DNA of 64,000 nt from positions 85,110-149,109 of the forward strand of contig UCEY01000023.1 of NCBI GenBank assembly GCA_900471605.1, given 5' to 3'. Source of the stretch: Hyphomicrobiales bacterium. Lineage in GTDB: Bacteria > Pseudomonadota > Alphaproteobacteria > Rhizobiales > Rhizobiaceae. The notes under the pieces were generated by a model. The model saw only the letters and a program-made list of their open reading frames with translations, searched no databases and was not told where the DNA came from. Numbering within the stretch: position 1 is the stretch's first letter; each line of letters begins with the position of its first letter. This document shows positions 26,801 through 34,215 of the stretch, one piece after another. The position numbers and the translations under genes are program-made.

Positions 26801-27332
26801 CCATGGCGGAGATCAGGTTGTGCTCGCTCTGGTGCGGCAGCGTGGAGGAGACCGCACCGTGGTCGTCGCCGACCAGCAGCAGCACGCCGCCGTTCGGATC
26901 GGTGCCGATCGCGTTAGCGTGGCGGATCACGTCCATGCTGCGGTCGACGCCCGGCCCCTTGCCGTACCACATGCCGAACACGCCGTCGTAACGCACGCCT
27001 TCGAACATGCTCGTCTGCTGCGTGCCCCAGACGGCGGTCGCCGCCATGTCCTCGTTGAGACCGGGGTGGAATTTCACATGCGCGGCGTCGAGGAATTTTT
27101 TCGCCCGCGCCATCTCCCTGTCGAAGCCCGCGAGCGGCGAGCCGCGGTAACCGGAAACGTAACCCGCGGTATTGAGCCCGCGCGCCAGATCCCGTTGCCG
27201 CTGGATCATCGGCAGGCGCACCAGCGCCTGCGTTCCCGACACCAGGATCCGGCCCTTTTCCAGTATATAACGGTCGTCAAGGCTGACCTTGCTGTCCGGG
27301 AGGTTCGTATCCGGTGCGGTATGGATCGACAT
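23856..27332 (-). CDS. Indolepyruvate ferredoxin oxidoreductase-type 2-oxoacid oxidoreductase (fused)
   Basis: The 1158-residue protein is the fused form found in proteobacteria. It has an N-terminal pyrimidine-binding region (VSGYRGSPLAGFDREM), a TPP-binding region with GDGTYFHSG (about residue 505), and a Cys-rich stretch CEGCGDCSAVSNC at about 641-653 with CNTDLSCIKGFC at about 670. A gamma-type domain follows (LLAGIGGTGVITVSAIL) and then a C-terminal extension. It would decarboxylate an aryl- or branched 2-oxoacid to acyl-CoA, reducing ferredoxin. Its ATG follows the stop of the flavin dehydrogenase with no gap (TAG-ATG). I infer that the dehydrogenase supplies its 2-oxoacid. Confidence 0.93.
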   Translation of the reverse strand: MSIHTAPDTNLPDSKVSLDDRYILEKGRILVSGTQALVRLPMIQRQRDLARGLNTAGYVSGYRGSPLAGFDREMARAKKFLDAAHVKFHPGLNEDMAATAVWGTQQTSMFEGVRYDGVFGMWYGKGPGVDRSMDVIRHANAIGTDPNGGVLLLVGDDHGAVSSTLPHQSEHNLISAMVPLLSPAGVGEYIEYGLIGIAMSRYSGAWIGFKCQTEIVECSATVDLDPNKPEIVIPEETFAPDGLSLRWPDGPHAMELRLERKMLAVQAFARANRLDRAIWGATGRARLGIVSTGKSWLDLQGALALLGIDEARAAELGITLYKVGLVWPLEPQGIAEFASRVDELLVVEEKRSILEDQIKAQLFNLSADRRPRVFGKAGEAGAVLLQAIGEINTLSVARAILSRLGPLDEALQARARFVEEMAAALGVEATALRREAYFCSGCPHSVSTRLPTGSRASTGIGCHMMIIGNEDRNTSTFTQMGGEGGSWIGLSPFTDEKHIFVNMGDGTYFHSGLLAIRAGIAAKVNATYKILYNDAVAMTGGQKHDGEVTVPGIVGQMLAEGAARVVVVAERPEVWQGNLPRQVSIHHRDELDAVQRELRDIPGVTVLIYDQVCAAEKRRRRKRGAYPVSDKRAFINELVCEGCGDCSAVSNCISIEPQETEFGRKRRINQSSCNTDLSCIKGFCPSFVTVEGGSIRKPAAKSRSAKTDDLPLPVFTATFETPYSMLLAGIGGTGVITVSAILAQAALLDGLALVTLDQTGLAQKNGSVVSHIRLAKEPAQINAARIGPGESDLVLGFDIVVAAQKNSLASFAKNKTRAIIDDHFAPTASFVKDTTIDFRQEATLKSLRRAAGDEAVETVPATDLATALLGDAIASNMFLLGHAWQRGLVPISLAAIDKAIELNGTGIALNRAAFGWGRRAAVDPEAVAREAGLAKTEPKAETLEEIVARRVAFLTAYQNAAYAARYAGLVDTAKSAEAHLRGVGGFAEAVAKNAFKLMAYKDEYEVARLHRDRSFEKKLAEQFEGDFRIRHHLAPPMIAKIDQRTGHPAKIAFGAWIRPAFGVLERLKFLRGTSFDPFGRTAERRMERQLIEDYFDLVGTLSSGLDAARHATAVELAGLPEMVRGFGHVKLASVERFEKRKADLMAKWQAKAPLFDVA

Positions 27333-28745
27333 CTAGGCCCGCTCCGCCTGCAGCACGGACACCGGCGCCTCGAAGACCCGGCCGCGATTGAGAATATAGT
27401 TCGGATCGAATGCGGTTTTCAGTCGGCGCATCGCGGCGATCTCGGCTTCGCTGCGGGCGAATTTGAGATACTTCACCTTGTCGGTGCCGATCCCGTGTTC
27501 GGCCGAAACGCCGCCGCCGACCGCCTGGATGCCGGAGAAGATCGCCTCGGCGACCTTTTTCTCGTGGTTGCTGAACATGCAGTAATGCAGGTTGCCATCG
27601 CCCAGATGGCCGAAGATATAGGTCCGCGCTTTGGGATCGATCTCATCGACGGCGAGCGCCGCCTTGTCGAGGAATTCCTGCATGCGCGACAGCGGCACCG
27701 AAATATCGAAGCCGATCATCACGCCGGTGCCGAACAGATATTCGTTGATGCCGTCGCGAATGCCCCAGAGCCCGTTGAACTCGCGCAGCGAATTGGAGAG
27801 CACGACGTCGGTCGCAAGCCCGTCCTCCAGTGCGGCGGCAAGGGCGGCCTCGAAACGTTCGTTGTCCTGGTCCGGCGCCTGGCCCTGGATCTCGACCATG
27901 GCATACATGCCGGCGCCTTTTTCGACCGGCGGACGGATGCCCATATAGTCAACCGTGCCTTCATAGACATTCGGGAAGATCGCCTCGAAGGCGGAGAGCA
28001 GACCGGACAGTTCGACCCTGAGCCGTGCCAGCAGGTCCTGCGCCGCCTTCAGCGACGGCAGCGCCAGGAAGGCATTGCGCTCGAACTGCGGCTTTGGGTG
28101 CAGCTTCAGGCAGGCGCGGGTGACGACCCCGATCGTGCCTTCCGTGCCGATGAACAGCGGATTGAGATCGTAGCCGGAATTGTCCTTCGGCAGGCCCTTG
28201 AGCGAGGATAGGATCGTGCCGTCGGGCAGCACGGCTTCCAGACCCATGACCTGCGCCCGGTACATGCCGTAACGCAAAACCCGGATACCGCCGGCATTGG
28301 TGGCGATATTGCCGCCGACGGTTGCCGTGCCGCGCGCGCCGATATCGACGCCGAAGAAAAGGCCCGCATCGCTCGCCGCCTGCTGCACGACCTGCAGCGG
28401 CGTGCCGGCCCGGACGATCATCGTCTGGGCGGCAACATCGATCGACTCGATGCCATTCATCCGTTCGAGCGAGATGGAAATTTCACCCTCGACCGGCCGG
28501 GAGGAGCCCGAAAGTCCGGTACGCCCGCCCTGCACGACGACCGGCTGGCCGAGCTCGTTGGCAATGGAGAGAATGGCGGAAACGTCTTCGGTATCGCGCG
28601 GGCGCAGAACGGCGGCGGGCCGGGCGCCGCGGGCGGTGGCATCGGCGGCGTAACCGTCCGAAATCGCATCGCCCACGAGGATTGCAGCAGCATCCAGCCG
28701 GCTTTCAAGGCGGGAGAGGAGAAGGCTGACGCGATCAGAGGGCAA
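27333..28745 (-). CDS. FAD-linked 2-hydroxyacid dehydrogenase (GlcD/D-lactate dehydrogenase family)
   Basis: I choose the TTG at 28745: GGGGAGG lies 6 nt upstream, and the resulting 470 residues fit the family. Longer reads from 28871 add a low-complexity head. The FAD domain shows VVVQGGRTGLSGSSRP and FFGVDIGARGTATVGGNIATNAGG. The C-terminal FAD-oxidase domain has FGHLGDGNLHYC and GGGVSAEHGIGTDKVKYL. It oxidises a 2-hydroxyacid to the 2-oxoacid. It is first in an operon with the IOR-type enzyme and the nucleoside hydrolase, and divergent from a GntR/FCD regulator, a class that often senses hydroxyacids. Confidence 0.9.
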   Translation of the reverse strand: MPSDRVSLLLSRLESRLDAAAILVGDAISDGYAADATARGARPAAVLRPRDTEDVSAILSIANELGQPVVVQGGRTGLSGSSRPVEGEISISLERMNGIESIDVAAQTMIVRAGTPLQVVQQAASDAGLFFGVDIGARGTATVGGNIATNAGGIRVLRYGMYRAQVMGLEAVLPDGTILSSLKGLPKDNSGYDLNPLFIGTEGTIGVVTRACLKLHPKPQFERNAFLALPSLKAAQDLLARLRVELSGLLSAFEAIFPNVYEGTVDYMGIRPPVEKGAGMYAMVEIQGQAPDQDNERFEAALAAALEDGLATDVVLSNSLREFNGLWGIRDGINEYLFGTGVMIGFDISVPLSRMQEFLDKAALAVDEIDPKARTYIFGHLGDGNLHYCMFSNHEKKVAEAIFSGIQAVGGGVSAEHGIGTDKVKYLKFARSEAEIAAMRRLKTAFDPNYILNRGRVFEAPVSVLQAERA

Positions 28746-28946
28746 GACGATCCTCCCCGCGCAGATTCCGCCGCCCGGCCCTGCCTCCGGCTCCGCCGAA
28801 TGCGATTGCGCCCATCCTCTTGTCCCCTTGTTTCTTGGGGGCGAGGTTATTCCCATTCCCCTATTTGTCAAACCTATATTTAAAAAGCAGTAGCCTTTTT
28901 ACCCTGCCCGTGGCATCACTATGCCAGGAACCATGGGAAGGGTGAC
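28746..28946. promoter_or_regulatory. Divergent promoter region of hydroxyacid dehydrogenase operon and gntR
   Basis: This 201-bp region separates two divergent transcripts and is AT-rich at 28855-28905. TAAAAAG at 28881-28887 and CTTTTTA at 28895-28901 form a perfect 7-bp inverted repeat with a 7-nt spacer, 46 bp before the gntR start. It is the best operator candidate for the FCD-type GntR protein. No clean -35/-10 pair stands out. Confidence 0.3.
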
Positions 28947-29705
28947 ATGATCCTCAAATACGACGAGGTGGTCCGCACGGGCATTGCGAGGCAAGTGTCG
29001 GACAATATCCGCTCGGCGATCATGGATGGCCGGCTCAAGGTGGACGAACGCCTGCCGACCGAAGAGGAGCTGGCCAGGAGCTTCGGCATTTCCCGCCCGA
29101 CCGTCCGCGAAGCGCTGAAACGCCTCGCCGCCCAGAACCTCATCCATTCAAAGCGCGGGCCGAGCGGCGGCAATTTCGTCAAGCGGCCGGATCCGGAAGG
29201 CCTTTCCAAGGCGATCACCGGCGCCGCCACCCTGCTCGTCGGCATCGGTGCTTTCGACATCGAAGAGATCATCACCGCAAGGCTCGAAACCGAAACCGTC
29301 TGCTGCCGGCTGGCCGCCGGCAATCGCAACGAAGCCGATCTCGCGGCCATGGAAGCCGAGATCGCCGTGCAGCTCGATGAGGCGATCAGCGACGAGGATT
29401 TTTGCGCTTCCGACGTGCGCTTTCACCGCGCGCTGGTGGAATCGACCGGCAACGGCCCGCTGAAGCTGATGATGTACACGGTCATCGAGGCCTTCATACC
29501 GATCACCAACATGATCGTCTTCCGGGTCCGTGAACGCCGCCACGTCGCCTCGCTGCATCAGGAGATCGTCGATGCGGTGCGCAACCGCGAGGACGCCAGG
29601 GCAGCCGATGCGCTCGCGCGGCTGCTCGCCTACGTGCGCGAAAGCTATTCAGCCGTGCTCGATGCGCGCGCCCGGCGCGATACCGCGGCACAGGCCTCCG
29701 CTTAA
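28947..29705 (+). CDS. GntR-family regulator, FadR/FCD subfamily
   Basis: The 252-residue protein has a winged helix at residues about 10-75 (VRTGIARQVSDNIRSAIMDGRLKVDERLPTEEELARSFGISRPTVREALKRL). A C-terminal all-helical FCD domain follows with the metal-ligand pattern D..R.H (FHRALVEST) and a later histidine. FCD domains bind carboxylates such as lactate, glycolate or gluconate. The gene is divergent from the 2-hydroxyacid dehydrogenase/IOR operon and 33 bp ahead of acuI, so it probably governs both. Confidence 0.92.
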   Translation: MILKYDEVVRTGIARQVSDNIRSAIMDGRLKVDERLPTEEELARSFGISRPTVREALKRLAAQNLIHSKRGPSGGNFVKRPDPEGLSKAITGAATLLVGIGAFDIEEIITARLETETVCCRLAAGNRNEADLAAMEAEIAVQLDEAISDEDFCASDVRFHRALVESTGNGPLKLMMYTVIEAFIPITNMIVFRVRERRHVASLHQEIVDAVRNREDARAADALARLLAYVRESYSAVLDARARRDTAAQASA

Positions 29706-29738
29706 AGACCAACATCACCACAAAATCGGGAGAGAGAC

Positions 29739-30734
29739 ATGACCGAGACCTTCACCGCCATGGTCATCGACGCCGTCGACGGCAAACCGAAGGGCGCTTT
29801 CCGGGAGATCTCGGTCGCCGATCTTCCCGACAATGACGTGCTGGTCGAGATCGCCTATTCGACGCTGAACTACAAGGACGGGCTCGCCATCACCGGCAAG
29901 GGCCGCATCGCCCGGCGCATGCCGATGATCGGCGGCATCGATCTTTCCGGCACGGTCATCGAATCCCGCTCGCCGGAATGGAAGGCCGGCGACAAGGTGG
30001 TGCTGAACGGGTGGGGACTTTCGGAGACCGAATGGGGCGCCTTCGGCCGCTACCAGCGCGTCAAGCCGGAATGGCTGATCCGCCTGCCCGACGCCTTCTC
30101 GATGGAACAGGCGATGGCGATCGGCACCGCCGGTTATACCGCCGCCCTTTGCGTCGATGCGCTGGAAAAATGGGGATCGATCAAGCCGGGCGAAGGCGAG
30201 GTACTGGTGACGGGCGCCGCCGGCGGCGTCGGCTCGGTGGCGATCGCCCTGCTTGCCGCCCGCGGCTACAATGTCACCGCCTCCACCGGCCGGCCGGAAA
30301 CCCACGACTACCTTACCTCGCTCGGCGCCTCGGGCTTCATCGACCGCGCCGTGCTCCAGGAAAAGGGCGGCCCGCTGCAGAAGGAACGCTGGACCGGCGG
30401 CGTCGACAGCGTCGGCTCGACGACGCTCGTCAACGCGCTTTCCCAGACCATGCGCGGCTGCGCCATCGCCGCCTGCGGCCTCGCCGGCGGGGCGGATCTT
30501 CCCGGCACCGTGCTGCCGCATATCCTGCGCGCCGTCACCCTGATCGGCGTCGACTCGGTGATCGCCACGCGCGAACAGCGCCTTTCCGCCTGGTCGCGGC
30601 TCGCCCGCGATCTCGATCCTGCCAAGCTTGCGGAAATCACGACGACGGAGCCGATGTCGAACCTGCCGCAGTTGGCGGAAGATATCGTTGCCGGCAGGAT
30701 TCGAGGCCGGGTGGTGATTGACGTAACGCGGTAG
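29739..30734 (+). CDS. acuI: Acryloyl-CoA reductase AcuI (YhdH-type MDR)
   Basis: The 331-residue medium-chain reductase lacks the zinc residues and shows YSTLNYKDGLAITGKGRIARRMPMIGGIDLSG-type text. The family-specific LNGWGLSETEWGAFG and the NADPH loop VTGAAGGVGSVAI follow. This pattern is that of AcuI/YhdH, which reduces toxic acryloyl-CoA to propionyl-CoA with NADPH. It is co-directional with the GntR gene after 33 bp. In this locus acryloyl-CoA could arise from 3-hydroxypropionyl-CoA through the crotonase and acyl-CoA synthetase at 19.8-22.8 kb. Confidence 0.9.
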   Translation: MTETFTAMVIDAVDGKPKGAFREISVADLPDNDVLVEIAYSTLNYKDGLAITGKGRIARRMPMIGGIDLSGTVIESRSPEWKAGDKVVLNGWGLSETEWGAFGRYQRVKPEWLIRLPDAFSMEQAMAIGTAGYTAALCVDALEKWGSIKPGEGEVLVTGAAGGVGSVAIALLAARGYNVTASTGRPETHDYLTSLGASGFIDRAVLQEKGGPLQKERWTGGVDSVGSTTLVNALSQTMRGCAIAACGLAGGADLPGTVLPHILRAVTLIGVDSVIATREQRLSAWSRLARDLDPAKLAEITTTEPMSNLPQLAEDIVAGRIRGRVVIDVTR

Positions 30735-31067
30735 GCTGCCGTTTCCGAATTTCGGCTCAACCTGTTGACCTAGCCTTTCGGCAACGTGCAGCTGAACTCG
30801 GCCACGAGATCGGCGACCGGCAGACGTCGGCGCAGAGGACACTTGGCGCCGGTGCGATCATGACGCGGGAAATGCCGAACATTTTGGCGTGCGCACGGCC
30901 ATGCCGCGGCCCGGCGCGGCGCTGCCTCATCCGGTGGAGCTTTGCCCAAATACTTATTCACACTGCTGCAATCGTATTTGTGAGATCGGCACTGCTGGCA
31001 TAGCGTCGCATCGTGGATATAAGAGAGGCTGACAACTCCCATCGATATCGGCCTCAGGAGTATGATT
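30735..31067. other. Intergenic region between acuI and orphan molybdenum hydroxylase
   Basis: The 333 bp split into a GC-rich first part (30735-30940) and an AT-richer last 110 bp that probably carries the promoter of the next gene. I see no convincing gene. A minus-strand frame at 30770-31075 has an Arg-rich, compositionally odd product and is probably chance or a decayed remnant. No operator or terminator is clear. Confidence 0.35.
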
Positions 31068-33380
31068 TTGAGCAATGATCATGAGGTCTTCACCGGCCGC
31101 CGGGAAGACATGAGGCTTGTTACCGGCCAGGGCGCCTATACCGCCGACAAGGTGCTGGACAACCAGCTCCATGCAGCATTTCTGAGGGCAGACCAGCCGC
31201 ATGCCCGCATCGTTTCGATCGATGTCGAGGCGGCACTCGCTGCACCGGGCGTCCATATCGTCCTGACCGGCAAGGATGCGCTCGAAGCCAACCTGATCGC
31301 CCCCGGCCCGCTCGTCTCCTTCCCCGGTGTCGACGGCATGAGGATCAGGGCGCCGGACCGTTACGCGCTTTCGACCGACCGTGTCCGTTTCGTCGGCGAA
31401 CCGGTCGCGGTGGTTGTGGCCGACAGCGCGGAGGCGGCCGCCGACGCGGTCGAACTGATCGCGGTCGAATACGAGGACCTGCCGGCGATCATCGACCCCG
31501 AGGCCGCCCTGCAAGACGGCGCGCCGCAGCTTTTCGACGACGTGCCCGGCAATCTGGTTTTCCTCCACGGTTTCGGCGACAAGGCAATGACCGATGAAGC
31601 CTTCGCCAAGGCCGCGCATGTCGCGACGCTGAAGGTCGAATCGCAGCGAGTCGCCGCCAACCCGCTCGAGCTCAAATCCTTCATGGCGGCCTATGATGCC
31701 GCGACGGAGGTCTTCGACGTCTACTCCGCCAGCCAGGGCACCGGCCTTGCCGATGGTCTCGCCCGGTTCACCGGCCACCCGCCGGAAAAGGTGCGGCATC
31801 ACATGGGCGATGTCGGCGGCAGTTTCGGCATCCGGGGCGCGGCCTACCCGGAATATGCGGCGATCATGCTCGCCGCCCGGAAGCTCTGTCGGCCGGTACG
31901 CTGGACAGCCAGCCGCACCGAAAGCTTCCTCGCCGATTATCACGGCCGCGCCGTCAGGTTCTCCGGCGAACTGGCCTTGAGCGAGACCGGCGAATTCCTC
32001 GGCATCCGGATGAATGTCGTCTGCGATCTCGGCGCCTATCATTCGCCGCCCGGCGCGCTGATCAACGTGCTCAACCCGATGCTGACGGGGACGGGTTGTT
32101 ACCGCATCCCGGCTGTCTTCGGCCTCAACCACCTCGCCTTCACCAATACCTCGCCGATCGCCGCCTATCGCGGCGCCGGTCGTCCGGACATCAATTATTT
32201 CGTCGAGCGGCTGGTCGACCAGGCCGCCACCGATCTCGGCATGGACCGCATCGAGATCCGCCGGAAGAACCTGATCCCCGACGACGCCTACCCTTACAAG
32301 ACGCCGACCGCGGTTTACGACAGCGGCAGCTATGTGGCGATGCTGGAAGAGGCCGTCTCGATCTCCGACTGGAACGGTTTCGAAGCCCGCCGCAAGGAAT
32401 CCGAACGGCGCGGCAACCTGCGCGGCATCGGCATGGGCATCTTCATCGAGCCATCCGGCGGCGGCCACATGCCTGAGGAGACCGAGATCCGCTTCGAGGC
32501 GGACGGCACGCTGACGCTCTACACGCTTTCCGGCTCGGCCGGCCAGGGTCACGAAACGGTGCTGCCGCGGCTGGTCGCCAGGGAACTCGGCATCGACGAG
32601 AACCTCATCAACCTGCGCGCCAACAGCGTGCATGCGCCCCACAAGCTCAAGGGCGCCGGCACCATGGGCTCGCGCACCATGGCCTCCCATGGCGCGTCCC
32701 TGACGATCACCTCCCGCGAGGTGGTGAAAAAGGGCATGAAGCTCGCCGCCGAAGCACTGGAGGCCTCGGAAGCCGACATCGAATTCGACCATGGCCACTA
32801 CAAGGTGGCCGGCACCAACATGTCGATCCCGCTTCTGGAACTGGCGGCACGCCACGCGGGGCCGGACGGCAACGCGCTCGACACGCTGGGCTCGATCCAG
32901 CCGGAGCGCAATTTCCCGGGCGGCGTGCACGTGGCCGAAGTGGAGATCGACCCGAATACCGGCGAGACCGAGGTCACCTCCTATATCGGCGTCGACGACG
33001 CCGGCCATGTCATCAACCACACGCTGCTCGAAGGCCAGATGCATGGCGGCCTCGCCCAGGGTGCCGGCCAGGTGTTCGGCGAGCATATCGTCTACGACCC
33101 GGACAGCGGCCAGATGTTGACGGCCACCTTCATGGATTATTTCATGCCGCGGGCCGATTTCATGCCCATGCCGCGTTTCTTCGACCTGCCGACGCCGTCG
33201 CCGACCAATGTTCTCGGCGTCAAGGGCGGCGGCGAGGCCGGAACGACCGGCGCGCTGCCGACCCTGATGAACGCCGTCCTGGATGCGTTGCGACAGGCGG
33301 GCGTCAGGGATTTCGACATGCCGGCCACGCCTTACAGGATTTGGGAAGCCATCCGGGCAGCGAGAGAGGACCTTCGATAA
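31068..33380 (+). CDS. Orphan xanthine dehydrogenase-family molybdopterin subunit (form II CoxL-like)
   Basis: The protein of about 770 residues is a molybdenum hydroxylase large subunit. The TTG at 31068 fits the AGGAG site at 31056 better (7 nt) than the ATG at 31062 (1 nt). It shows MGDVGGSFGIRG near residue 250 and the active-site loop AYRGAGRP near 370. That is the form II pattern; genuine CO dehydrogenase has AYRCSFR. GVKGGGEAGTTGA near the C-terminus carries the catalytic glutamate. No FAD or FeS subunit gene lies beside it, unlike the paoABC-like set at 2.6-6.3 kb. Partners must be elsewhere, or it borrows subunits. The substrate is unknown. Confidence 0.9.
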   Translation: MSNDHEVFTGRREDMRLVTGQGAYTADKVLDNQLHAAFLRADQPHARIVSIDVEAALAAPGVHIVLTGKDALEANLIAPGPLVSFPGVDGMRIRAPDRYALSTDRVRFVGEPVAVVVADSAEAAADAVELIAVEYEDLPAIIDPEAALQDGAPQLFDDVPGNLVFLHGFGDKAMTDEAFAKAAHVATLKVESQRVAANPLELKSFMAAYDAATEVFDVYSASQGTGLADGLARFTGHPPEKVRHHMGDVGGSFGIRGAAYPEYAAIMLAARKLCRPVRWTASRTESFLADYHGRAVRFSGELALSETGEFLGIRMNVVCDLGAYHSPPGALINVLNPMLTGTGCYRIPAVFGLNHLAFTNTSPIAAYRGAGRPDINYFVERLVDQAATDLGMDRIEIRRKNLIPDDAYPYKTPTAVYDSGSYVAMLEEAVSISDWNGFEARRKESERRGNLRGIGMGIFIEPSGGGHMPEETEIRFEADGTLTLYTLSGSAGQGHETVLPRLVARELGIDENLINLRANSVHAPHKLKGAGTMGSRTMASHGASLTITSREVVKKGMKLAAEALEASEADIEFDHGHYKVAGTNMSIPLLELAARHAGPDGNALDTLGSIQPERNFPGGVHVAEVEIDPNTGETEVTSYIGVDDAGHVINHTLLEGQMHGGLAQGAGQVFGEHIVYDPDSGQMLTATFMDYFMPRADFMPMPRFFDLPTPSPTNVLGVKGGGEAGTTGALPTLMNAVLDALRQAGVRDFDMPATPYRIWEAIRAAREDLR

Positions 33381-33483
33381 GGGCCCGATCTTGACGCATC
33401 TTGCGTCCATCCGGATGGATTGCCTGAGTACCGTACGGGAGGCTAGAGATGCTTTCGACAAGATCGAACGCGAGGCCGGCGCA

Positions 33484-34104
33484 ATGACACTGGACGACAT
33501 CACCGACACCGTCATCGGCCGCGCACGGGACAAGCGGCGCTTCATCGTCGCGGTCGCCGGCCCGCCGGGCGGGGGAAAATCCACCCTCGCCGACGCCCTG
33601 CACGAGGCACTGCTGGTACGCGGCGAAACCGCCGAAGTCCTGCCGATGGACGGTTTCCACATGGACAACGGCATTCTCGAAGCCCGCGGCCTGCTGCCCC
33701 GCAAGGGCGCGCCGCAGACCTTCGATGTGCGCGGGTTCGCGGATGTCCTCAAGGCGGTGCGGCAGGGAGACGAGGAGGTTCTGGTGCCGGTCTTCGACCG
33801 CTCCAGGGAAATCGCCATCGCCTCGGCGCGTGCCGTCTCTCCGGAAACGCATATCGTTCTGGCGGAAGGCAATTATCTGCTGATCGACGAAGCGCCCTGG
33901 TCGCGGCTCGCTGAGATGTTCGACTTCACGATCTTCGTCGGCCCGTCCGAAGAGGTGCTCCGCGAGCGGTTGAGGACGCGTTGGGTGCACTACGGACTGG
34001 ACGAGGCGCAGATCGCCTGGAAGCTCGACGGCAACGACCTGCCGAACGGCCGCTATATCCTCGGCCATTCGCGGCCGGCCGATATCAGGCTCGAAAGCTT
34101 CTAA
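33484..34104 (+). CDS. P-loop nucleoside/sugar kinase-like protein (FrcK/uridine kinase-like)
   Basis: The 206-residue protein has Walker A AGPPGGGKST at about residue 24 and MDGFHMDN at about 57, features of the uridine kinase/pantothenate kinase-like group. In rhizobia these include FrcK beside the fructose importer. RERLRTRWVHYGLDEAQIAWKLDGND near the C-terminus is also typical. ATG 33484 is preceded only by a weak GAGG; an upstream ATG at 33415 is possible. It follows the orphan hydroxylase by 103 bp and may phosphorylate a nucleoside or sugar. Confidence 0.82.
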   Translation: MTLDDITDTVIGRARDKRRFIVAVAGPPGGGKSTLADALHEALLVRGETAEVLPMDGFHMDNGILEARGLLPRKGAPQTFDVRGFADVLKAVRQGDEEVLVPVFDRSREIAIASARAVSPETHIVLAEGNYLLIDEAPWSRLAEMFDFTIFVGPSEEVLRERLRTRWVHYGLDEAQIAWKLDGNDLPNGRYILGHSRPADIRLESF

Positions 34105-34151
34105 GACGGCAGGCGTCACCTTCAGTGCCTGTATCGGCTATACGACCGTCT
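34104..34151 (+). terminator. Branched inverted repeat after the kinase gene (weak terminator candidate)
   Basis: AGACGG at 34104-34109 can pair with CCGTCT at 34146-34151, and inside it CAGGC at 34110-34114 with GCCTG at 34127-34131. It lies between the convergent kinase and phosphodiesterase genes. The loops are large and there is no T-run, so the call is weak. Confidence 0.25.
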
Positions 34152-34215
34152 CTATGTCCCGAGCCTCAGCGCGTGCCCCCCCGGTTAGTTTCTGGCCCGC
34201 CGCATCTGGAAAGGG

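Noticed and set aside
30770..31075. Minus-strand frame of 101 codons with several cysteines in the gap after acuI
   Set aside because: No ribosome site, odd Arg-rich composition and overlap with the start of the next gene. A decayed gene cannot be excluded, but nothing supports function.
31068..33380. Aerobic carbon monoxide dehydrogenase
   Set aside because: The active-site loop is AYRGAGR rather than AYRCSFR, and no CoxM or CoxS gene is adjacent, so CO oxidation is unlikely.
30954..33872. Minus-strand open frame of 972 codons opposite the orphan molybdenum hydroxylase
   Set aside because: Antisense shadow of a recognised gene with no domain pattern of its own.
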